DNA of 64,000 bases, taken from Flavobacterium azooxidireducens. GTDB lineage: Bacteria; Bacteroidota; Bacteroidia; Flavobacteriales; Flavobacteriaceae. Position numbers and translations under genes: made by a program. The DNA lies in assembly GCF_023195775.1 (NCBI RefSeq), contig NZ_CP096205.1, positions 1,426,001 to 1,490,000 of the forward strand, read 5' to 3'. Each line of letters starts with the position of its first letter. The first letter of the stretch is position 1. Shown one piece after another: positions 52,701-61,500 of this stretch. The notes beneath the pieces are model-generated. The model worked only from the letters and a program-made list of their open reading frames with translations, was not told the origin of the DNA and ran no database searches.

Positions 52701-53513
52701 GAAAATGGCTTGTATGAATTACGAGTTACCATAGCAGGTTTTAGTTCGATTATTTCAAATGTTGTAGAAATAAAATTAGGCATTTCAGATGATTTTACTT
52801 TATCAACCGAAGGAACTTTATGTGAATCGGGTGGAAGTGTCACTTTATCATCAGACATCACAAATCCAGATTATATCCTAACGTGGTTTTCCATCGAAAA
52901 TAATACTGAAATCGGAACAGGAAATTCAATTACTGTAACTGAACCCGGAAATTATTTTATGACGATTGATTTTGATGGATGTACTTATTCTTCAAACACA
53001 ATTGCAGTTGAAGTGATTACAACAGACGGAATTACTTTAAACATTTCCGATGCGATTACGGTTATTCAAGGTGGTTCAACCGAAGTGATTGCCAGTGGAG
53101 TTGATAATTACACTTGGTATTTGAATGATCAAATCATAGCAACCGGAAATTCATTTTTTGTATCAGAAGCCGGAACATACACAATTATTGGAACCATTGG
53201 CGACTGCGAATTCACCAAAACATTCACTGTTACTGTTGTTGAAAACACAAGCATTGTTGTGCCAAATGTAATCACGATGAACAACGACGGAATCAATGAT
53301 TATTGGTCACTTCCGAACGAATATATCAATAAAGAAGATGTTGAGGTGATTATTTATTCACCAAAAGGAAAAGTAGTTTTCAGAGCTAGAAATTATCAAA
53401 ATAACTGGCCAAATTCAACTTTAGAATATGCTAAATCAGAACCGGTTTTTTATTATACCATTTCTGAAAATGACGAAATTATTAAAAGAGGATCCATTAC
53501 CGTAATCGAATAA
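49782..53513 (+). CDS. sprC: SprC-like exported protein with Ig-like repeats and T9SS type B (gliding-associated) C-terminal domain
   Basis: This 1243-aa protein has a signal peptide ending GNGYAQT. About nine Ig-like units follow, each with a YxWYRNN/YEWFKDG strand and the QxGxYxLxV(S/T) closing pattern. Two of them lie in a 768-bp tandem duplication. The end (NVITMNNDGINDYWSLPNEY followed by VEVIIYSPKGKVVFRARNY) is the gliding-motility-associated type B sorting domain. It is followed after 2 nt by a PorP/SprF-SPOR gene and then the giant SprB gene, the order sprC-sprD-sprB known from F. johnsoniae. It is secreted by T9SS and supports SprB function at the surface. Confidence 0.75.
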   Translation: MVWKITPRKLFFSFLFLMLLNSIGNGYAQTIVIGTPSLGFTQACASQGFNSYNLSFTFFPVSNVQAGNQFIVELSDPSGNFGSATTLTTSTSVTSPVNVSFAMPTTVAGEAYRIRVRSTAPAVTSPVSVAFSAYYAVHNQPFSINNNSGTVSFCEGGNITLQVDNTGTPASPLFYSGLSYKWYRNFAEVSGATGPSLNVTQSGNYYAIVDYGSCVMNSYSNIVSVNVTAGINLSISSAGNVDYICDGTPRLLTSSHQNTGYVYQWFKDNVAISGATGPTYNAAQEGIYKLRITFGGCVFESNAIFLELIELDIDWNVDANEVIIPGEQLQINSVNNATSPTYQWRKDNVVIAGATTANYTVTQPGTYQLTVTETQGCTISEQLTVVVQYPIGFTVTIQNSGDYQSCNVTNATLSLSSIIAQTSSGNVTVSLPNSNFSYQWLLNNSSIAGATGTSHTVNDATQNGSYKLRVTIPTFAPIESNAISIALQLPTPVLTAVGSLCGTNSVQLNSSVTNSIFIYKWYRNNTLITGAIQPSYTTNQAGNYHLVISYGACSITSNTVNLEQNSITANLNLPATSIIIPGETKTLTATTNAVDPTFEWFRNNAIISGQTGSSINVTQNGVYKVIVTQTTGCNATQEAVSELVYPDSFNVTIAANAGYSPCGSEGATLSITNFNAVSSSETISILNNSFGYVYEWFKDGELVLSSSSTTYTVPSFLENGLYELRVTIPTFAPIESNAISIALQLETPVVTAVGSLCGTNSVQLNSSVTNSIFTYNWYRNNTLITGAIQPSYTTNQEGNYHLVISYGTCTVTSNTVNLELNSITASLNLPALSIIIPGETKTLTATTNAVNPSFEWFRNNAIISGQTTSSINVTQDGVYKVIVTQTTGCDATQEVIAELVYPDSFNVTIAANTGYSPCESDQATLSITNFNAVSSSETMSILNNSFGYVYEWFKDGELVLSSSNTTYTVPSYLENGLYELRVTIAGFSSIISNVVEIKLGISDDFTLSTEGTLCESGGSVTLSSDITNPDYILTWFSIENNTEIGTGNSITVTEPGNYFMTIDFDGCTYSSNTIAVEVITTDGITLNISDAITVIQGGSTEVIASGVDNYTWYLNDQIIATGNSFFVSEAGTYTIIGTIGDCEFTKTFTVTVVENTSIVVPNVITMNNDGINDYWSLPNEYINKEDVEVIIYSPKGKVVFRARNYQNNWPNSTLEYAKSEPVFYYTISENDEIIKRGSITVIE
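51192..52727 (+). repeat. 768-bp in-frame tandem duplication in sprC
   Basis: The copies 51192-51959 and 51960-52727 have equal length (256 codons) and very similar sequence, from TIPTFAPIESNAISIALQL to NGLYELRVT. Differences are mostly single bases, many of them silent. Confidence 0.85.
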
Positions 53514-53515
53514 AA

Positions 53516-55495
53516 ATGATAAAAAAGTACGTAATCGTTTTAATCTTAACAGGATTTGTGTTTGCCGATTTGCAAGCACAAGATGCTCCTGTTTTGACGT
53601 TTACGATACCTACGCAAAATACTTTATTGTTAAATCGATTTATGATGAATCCGACTTTTTCGGTTGTTCGTGAAAACGATTCATACCTCACACTTTACCA
53701 CAGAAATCAATGGATTCAATTTGATGATTCGCCGGAATTATATATGCTTTCTTATTCAGGTAAACACGGTGAAAGAGCAGGAGTGGGGATTGGAATTTAT
53801 CAACAGAATTTAGGAATTATTACCAGTTTTGGTGGAGTTGGAAACTATGCTTATCAAATTCCGATTCGTGAAAAAATAAAGTTGACTTTAGGTTTCAACA
53901 TCGCTTATTACAACAGTGGTGTGGACCGAAACAGAGCCGTAACCAACGAACCTGATCCGGCCATTATGGCGTTGCGAAATAATTCGATATTAACAATAAA
54001 ACCGGGTTTGAATGTAACCTGGGGAAGTTTTGACTTTGGAGTTTATGCCGAAAATTTTGTGGATTATGATTTTAAATCCAGCGAAATGGTTCAGGATTAT
54101 TCGCAAAAAACGTACACCGGACATGCAATGTATCATCATCAAATGCAAAATCAGGAAGGGTTGTTTGAAAACGGTTTTTTCAGATTAATTGCCCGTGGAA
54201 AAATGAATCAGACGGATGATTTTGTGTATGGCGGTTCGGTGATTACCAACTTCCCGAATTTAGGTTGGGTTCAAGCCGGAATTGATGATTTTTTTGGAGT
54301 AAGTATTGGCGTTGGAGCTCATTTCACCAAAAAATTGTCTTTAGGTTATACCTATGAAAGAGTAATCAATGATGGTTTAGTGAATTTTGGTCCAACGCAC
54401 GAAATCACGATTTCCTATCGATTTGCAGGAAAGGAGAGCGAAGAAACATACAACAGAAAATCATCAAAAAAAAAGCCTACAGCAGTTGTTAGAAAGCCAA
54501 AAGTGTTGAAAGAAACAGAAGAATTTGAAGAAGAATACGAAGACGATTTTGCCGAAGAAGAATATGAAGATATGGCCGAAGAACCAATTATCATTGAGCC
54601 TGCTCCAAAGAAGAAAAAATCGGTTTTGAAAAAGAAAAAACCATCAAAAGCGATTGCTGAAGTTGAAGAAGAAGAAGAATTTGATGAAGAAGAAACAATG
54701 AAATCCTACAACAAAGACATCGAAATTGAAAAATTAAAAATGACGTTGGACGAAAATAATTTAAAATTATTGGAAATCATTGTTAAACAAGATTCGCTTG
54801 AAAATATGAAAAAAGCCGATTTTGAAAAACGAATTGAAAATATGATGCAATACATCGAACGATTAGAAGTAACCATTGCCGAAAAAGATTGCAATTGCGA
54901 TCCAAAAACAACAGTAGTTACGGAAGAAAAAACGGTGGAAACGACAACAAAAACCACTGTAAAAAACGCTGAAACTCCTGTAGTAAAAGAAGACAAAAAT
55001 GATTTGAACAGCAAATTATCAGCGATGAAATCATCAACTAAAAAAGAAGAAATTAAATTGCCATCAACTAAAAATAATTCAAAAAATACTGATTTGGAAT
55101 CTAAAATTTCCAAACTCAAAAAAGAAGAACCAAAAACAAATACCAATTCAAAATTTTCCCTAACCGATGAAGAAATCAAAGAGTATTATTCCAGACTGAC
55201 CGACAAAAAAAGAGCTACTGCCAAAAAAGGAAACTATTTGCAGGTAGATAATCAAGAACCCGGATTCTACATTATTTCCAATGTTTTTTCTGATCCTGCT
55301 TTTGCCGATGATTTTATCAATAAGCTAAAAAAGCGAGGAATTAAAGCCAATTATTTTATTAACCCAAAAAACAATTTCAGGTATGTCTATTTAACCAAAC
55401 ATCCGCAATGGAGTGAAGCCCTAATCTCCTATTACACGAATGTTGACAACACCTACTTTGATGAAATTTGGATTATGAACATTAACATAAAATAA
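53516..55495 (+). CDS. sprD: SprD-like PorP/SprF-family protein with acidic linker and C-terminal SPOR-like domain
   Basis: This 659-aa protein has a signal peptide (VLILTGFVFADLQAQ). Residues of about 25-305 are a PorP/SprF-type outer-membrane barrel (NRFMMNPTFSVVRENDSYLT, RNQWIQFDDSPELYMLSYSG, GVGIGIYQQNLGIITSFGGV, LSLGYTYERVINDGL, GPTHEITISYRF). A strongly acidic and lysine-rich stretch of about 100 aa and a coiled coil (IEKLKMTLDENNLKLLEIIV) follow. The last 80 aa (GFYIISNVFSDPAFADDFIN, FRYVYLTKHPQWSEALISYY, DEIWIMNINIK) look like SPOR and match the end of the protein at 22935. PorP/SprF proteins help place SprB-type adhesins at the surface. Confidence 0.75.
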   Translation: MIKKYVIVLILTGFVFADLQAQDAPVLTFTIPTQNTLLLNRFMMNPTFSVVRENDSYLTLYHRNQWIQFDDSPELYMLSYSGKHGERAGVGIGIYQQNLGIITSFGGVGNYAYQIPIREKIKLTLGFNIAYYNSGVDRNRAVTNEPDPAIMALRNNSILTIKPGLNVTWGSFDFGVYAENFVDYDFKSSEMVQDYSQKTYTGHAMYHHQMQNQEGLFENGFFRLIARGKMNQTDDFVYGGSVITNFPNLGWVQAGIDDFFGVSIGVGAHFTKKLSLGYTYERVINDGLVNFGPTHEITISYRFAGKESEETYNRKSSKKKPTAVVRKPKVLKETEEFEEEYEDDFAEEEYEDMAEEPIIIEPAPKKKKSVLKKKKPSKAIAEVEEEEEFDEEETMKSYNKDIEIEKLKMTLDENNLKLLEIIVKQDSLENMKKADFEKRIENMMQYIERLEVTIAEKDCNCDPKTTVVTEEKTVETTTKTTVKNAETPVVKEDKNDLNSKLSAMKSSTKKEEIKLPSTKNNSKNTDLESKISKLKKEEPKTNTNSKFSLTDEEIKEYYSRLTDKKRATAKKGNYLQVDNQEPGFYIISNVFSDPAFADDFINKLKKRGIKANYFINPKNNFRYVYLTKHPQWSEALISYYTNVDNTYFDEIWIMNINIK

Positions 55496-55505
55496 ACACC
55501 CCAAA

Positions 55506-58500
55506 ATGAAAACGCCCCAAATACCACAATTAAAAACAATCTTCCTACTCGGTTGTTTTTTGCTACTCAACTTGGCTTCCTATGCCCAAGTTCCCGTTCC
55601 TTTTACGGTTCGCTACGAACGAAATTTAAAAGGAGATATGACGTTGATTTCAAACGGAATTGTGAACAGACAACATAATTCCAACGGTCCGAATGTTCCT
55701 TATAATGAAGTTGGAAATTCATCACAATACAATGATAACTTCGATATGCGATACATTGATATTGATGGTGATCCAAGTACATTCAGTTCTAGTAGTGCAT
55801 CGTTAATTTTGCCTGCCAGCGGATGTAACAAAATTGTGTATGCCGGATTATATTGGTCGGCTACGTATCGATTTAACAACGGTTATTCCACTAATCCTGG
55901 AGATGGTGACAATGTTCGTGCAAACGATTTTAACCAAGTGCGATTAAAGTTACCCGGCGGGGCTTATCAAAACATCACCGGACAATTAATTTTTGACGGA
56001 TTTACTAGTCCTGATTTTATTGCAAATAGTCCGTATTCGTGTTTTGCAGACATTACTTCATTAGTTACCGGTTTAGCCAATCCGGAAGGAGAATATACTG
56101 TGGCAAACATTAGAGCCACACAAGGATTTATAAATGGAGGAGGAGTTTCGGGTGGATGGACTATTTTCTTTGTGTATGAAAATCCAACGATGACCGGAAA
56201 ATACATTACCGCTTATGATGGTTTTGCAGGTGTTCGTGCAGCCATTGGTCAAACGGATATTAACTATTCCGGATTTACCACTTTGCCGCCGCCATTTCCG
56301 GTAAGAGCAAAATTAGCTTCTGCTGCTTTGGAAGGTGATAACAGAATTACGGGAGATCAGTTGTTGTTTAGAGCGGCTTCCAATGCAACTTTTACCGCTT
56401 TGGGTAATACTTTAAATGCAACGAACAATTTTTTTAATAGTCGATTGACATTAAATAATGTAGACTTTTTAGATCGAGTTCCAAACAGTTTAAATACGTT
56501 GGGATATGATGGTGATATTATCACCGTTGCCAATCCGCTCAACAGTGTAATTCCGAATAATGAAACGGCAGCAACGCTTCGGATTACATCCAATCAAGAT
56601 ACTTACTTTATGTTCTTCAATGCATTCAATATTGAAGTCATAGAACCGGATATTAAATTAGTAAAAACAGTCGAAGATTTAGCAGGAAACGACATCGGTG
56701 GGGCTGATGTTAACCTAGGGCAATTCTTAGATTATGTTGTTACGTTTCAAAATGTGGGTAATGATGATGCAACAAATGCAACCATTCGTGACATATTACC
56801 AATCAATACCAGTTTTATATCAGTAGATTTAAGTGGGGCTCCTGGGGTGACTTTCACACACGATCCTGCTTTTGATGAATTGGTTTTTACTTTACCAAAT
56901 AACTTAGTTGAAATAGGCGATCCTGTTTATACCATTCGCATTCGTGTGCAAGTGGCAACAACGTGTAGTGAATTGGAAGATGCTTGTTCAAATTTAATTC
57001 AGAATCAAGCTTACGCCACTTATCGTGGAATTTTAAACAGCAATTGGATATCAAATGACCCAAGTTTTGCCGGACTAGATAGTTGTGGATTTGGTCAACC
57101 GGGTCCGGCGAATTTCTTGGTCGATATCGATGATTGTATTTTTGAAAATGATGCTTATTTGTGTGGTACAGATTTAACACTTACTGCAGCAAATGGCTAC
57201 GAAACGTACACTTGGTACAACAGTTCTAACCAAGTAATCGGAAATACACAAACCATCACTGTTTCCAATGTTGGAACCTATACAGTTGTGAATACGGCAA
57301 CTCCTCCGTGTATCGGAATCACTCAAACGTTCAATGTTTTACTATTTGGAGCAACACAAACTAATCCGGTGATTCCATTTGCTGATGAGGTGGTGATTTG
57401 TCCGAATAATGGTGAACAATTGCCTTTAATTTTTCTTTGTGGAACCAATGATAGTCAGCTTATTCAAACCGGAATCAGCGATGCAACTAGTATCGTTTGG
57501 GAAGTGCTGAATGAGGCTAGTTGTCCTCCGGTTGGCATTGATACGTGTGCCAATAATAATCCGGCTTGTTCTTGGAATCAAGTAGGAACGGGTGCTAATT
57601 TTAATGTAACTACCGCCGGTCAATATCGCTTGACGATTAATTATCAAGATGGTTGTTTTACGCGTTTTTACTTTAATGTTTTTACAAATTTATTGGATAT
57701 TCAATATGTAACAACAAACATTCTTTGTAATACGCCGGGAAGCATTACGATAACGAATCTTCCGTCTGATTATCAATTTCAATTAGTTGATCAGATGACA
57801 GGAAACATTTTAGTTCCTTATCAAAATAATCCTGTGTTTACTATTTCAAATGCGGGAGTTTATACTGTTCAAGTAACTCAAATTGGTGTGACAGAGGGAT
57901 GCGTATTTGAATTACCAAACATCGGAATTCAACAAAATAATTTTCAAGTAAATTTGATTCCGCAAAACACCAATTGTAATGGTTTTGGAAGTATTCGTGT
58001 GCAAGCAACAGGAGCACAGCCGCAATATCAATTTAGCATTACCAATCCAATTTCTGCCACAAGCGGATGGGTTGTTGATAACGATTATACCTTCGATAAT
58101 CTAAATCCGGGCACTTATACCGTTACAGTTGTTACAGAAGATGGTTGTTCATTTACCGGAACTGTTACAATTGAAGACCAAAATGATTTGGAATTAGTAG
58201 CGTCAGTATCTCAAAATATCACTTGTAATCAAGGGAATATTTTAGTAAATCCTTCTGGCGGACAACCTCCTTATTCTTTTACAATTTATAGTTTTAATGG
58301 AGCTTTATTAAATCCTACTTCTGCGGATTATCAAACAAGTGTTATTTTTGACATTGAATTTGGTCAGCAAGGAACCTATGTTTTCATAGTTGTAGATGCA
58401 AATAATTGTACCGCATTATCCAATCCTGTAACAATTGAATTAGTTCCTAATGTTCAGTTTACTACCACTGTTCAAAATATAAATTGTTTTGGTCAGAATA

Positions 58501-61500
58501 ATGGATCTATTGTCTATAACTTAACTTCATCAAATGGTTTTCAGGTTTCTTATCAATTGTTAGATGAAAACGGAAACATCATCAGTACTAACAATTCAGG
58601 CATTTTTAATAATTTACCTGCTGGAAACTATACAGTTGTTTTAGTTCAATCACAAGGAAATAGAGTGTGTGAATTCCCAACAGATTTTACAATTACTGAA
58701 CCAACGCCAATGACAGGTGTTGCAGAAATTACTGAAAATTATACTTGTATAACTAACGCAGGAACGATTAACATTGTTCCAGGAAGCATCACAGGTGGAA
58801 CGGCTCCATATCTATTTAGTATTGATGGTGTGAATTTTGTTTCTTCTTCGGAATTTGCCAATTTAACATCAGGAAATTATACTATTTATATTCAAGATGC
58901 GAATGGATGTATTTTTACAACCAATACCATTTCCTTAGTTGCACCAAACCAATTAACCGATTTAACTTTTAATGCAACAGCGTTAACGTGCCCGGCACAA
59001 AATGCAACGGTAACAGTAACAACAGTTGGCGGAACAGCTCCGTTTACGTATCAAATCATCGCTCCTGCAGGACAAACAGTGAACAACGGAACTAATCCTA
59101 TTTTTGCAGGATTAACTGCCGGAACATACACGTTTGAAGTAACTGATAGTAATGGTTGTACGTATCAAGAAACTTACACCATCAATCCATTACCAATAAT
59201 TGATGTAATAGGTCAAACGATTAGCAATGTGGTTTGTTTTGGAGCTTCAAATGGAGCTGTTACTTTTACAGTAACCAATTCAAATCCATACAATTATCAA
59301 ATCGTAAATAGTTCAAATGCGGTTGTTGCATCAGCAAACAATTCAAATTTATCGACTATTTCGCTAACAGGTTTAACTGCTTCAACCTATACAATAACGA
59401 TAACAGATACCGTTACTAATTGCACTGACACAGCAACTGCTATTGTTGAAGCACCAAGCAGTGCGTTAGCTTTCACATTTGTTGCTAATCAAATCAGTTG
59501 TAATTCCAACGGAAGCGTAATCATTACAGCTACCGGCGGATGGGGAAGTTATCAATACCAACTTACTCAACCAAATGGGGTAGTGGTAGGGCCTCAATCG
59601 AATGCCACGTTTACAAATTTAACTCAAGCCGGAACCTATACGATTTCGGTAAATGATATAAACGGTTGTGTTGTGAGCAACACATTCAACCTAACTACGC
59701 CAACAAATCCTGTTGCTGTAATTGCATCGTCATCCGATTTATGTTTTGACGCTAATGGGGCTACATTAGTAATTGCAGTGACGGGTGGTGTAGTTCCTTA
59801 TACGTACAGTATTAACGGAAATCCATCACAAAATTCAAACACATTTGCCAATTTAACCCCGGGAAGTTATACGGTAATTGTTACGGATGCTAATGGATGT
59901 ACCTCAACTGTTTCACAAACTATTCAACCTGAATTAACAGGCGATTTTTCGTTAACCAAAGGTTTGGATTGTACAGCATCACCAAATGCTCAAATCTCAG
60001 CTGCAATCGCTGGCGGATTAGCTCCGTTTACTTATCAAGTTTCGTTCAACAGTGGAGCTTTTGGATCATCCACGAATGTGGTTGGAACTAACTTTGTATA
60101 TTCTACTGCGAATGCCGGAAATTATCAATTTTTGATAACCGATGCACAAGGTTGTACTTTTACAAGTCAAACTATTACTGTTGAACCGTTGACATTACCT
60201 GAAATCACTTCTGTAGTAGAATTACAAGGAATTTTATGTCACGGAGGAAATGAAGGAGAAATTCAAATCAATACCAATAATGCGGTTGGATTAGCTCCTT
60301 TCGTTTTAGAAGTAATCAATACTACAACCGGTGTAAATTACGGAACTCAAACGTCAGGATTAACGGCCGGAAATTATCAAATTACATTAACTGATGCTAA
60401 TTCGTGTACCGATACAGCATCCATTACATTAACTGAACCTAATCCGATTGCTTTCACAATATCAACAGTAGATATTACGTGTAACAATCCGGGTGGTACT
60501 TCTTATGGTGAAATAATCGTGCAAGGTGTAGCCGGTGGAACAGCTCAATATACTTATATTTTAAATAATAATTTCGGATTTATTGCTTCTTATACTCCGG
60601 TAACCAATGAAAATCATTCGTTCCAAATTCTTAATTTCGGAATTTATAATGTAGAAGTTATTGATGCCAATGGTTGTGTTTTACTAGTTGATAATATCAT
60701 CATCGCTTCACCTCCAAGTGATTTGATTATTGATGTTTCTACTTCAACTTCTGATTGTGTGAACGGTGGAACAGCTGTCATTACAGTAACTTCTGCGGTA
60801 AGTAGCGGTTCATATGAATTTGCGATTTTAGAAACGAATGTTTTACCTTATTCAACAAACTATCAACCGGCAGATGTTGGAACTCCTGAAACTTCTACTT
60901 TTACAGGATTAGTTCCGGGTGTAACATACACGTTTGTAGTGCACGATTTAGTAACCGATTGTTATTATTTTAAAACTGCTGATACGCCAATCAACACACC
61001 TTCTAATTTAACTTCTGTGTTAGATGTGGTTGGAAATGTGAGTTGTACCGGAAGTAATGATGGTTTTGTGAATTTTACATTTGATAATTATGATGCTACG
61101 GCGACGAGTGTTTCCTACGAAGTATTTAATTCTCAATCGAATATTTCAACCGGAATTACCGGAACATCGTCACCACTTGGCGGACCAATTTCTGTAACAA
61201 ATCTTGGCCCTTTAGCTCCCGGAATTTATTACATTTTATTTACTGAAAATGGAGGAACATTAACCGGATGTAGTAGTGCATCAGTGCCATTTACCATCTC
61301 TCAATCAACTAATTTATTGCAAGTAACTGCAAATGTTACTAGAAACGACAACTGTTTAAACAATAGAGGACGAATCACTGCAACCGGCCAATTTGGAACA
61401 GCTCCTTATCAATATCAATTGGTAGTAGCCGGTGATCCTGCTCCAACAGTACTAACTTGGGCGGGAAGTGCAACCAATGTTTTCAATGTTGAAGGCGGAA

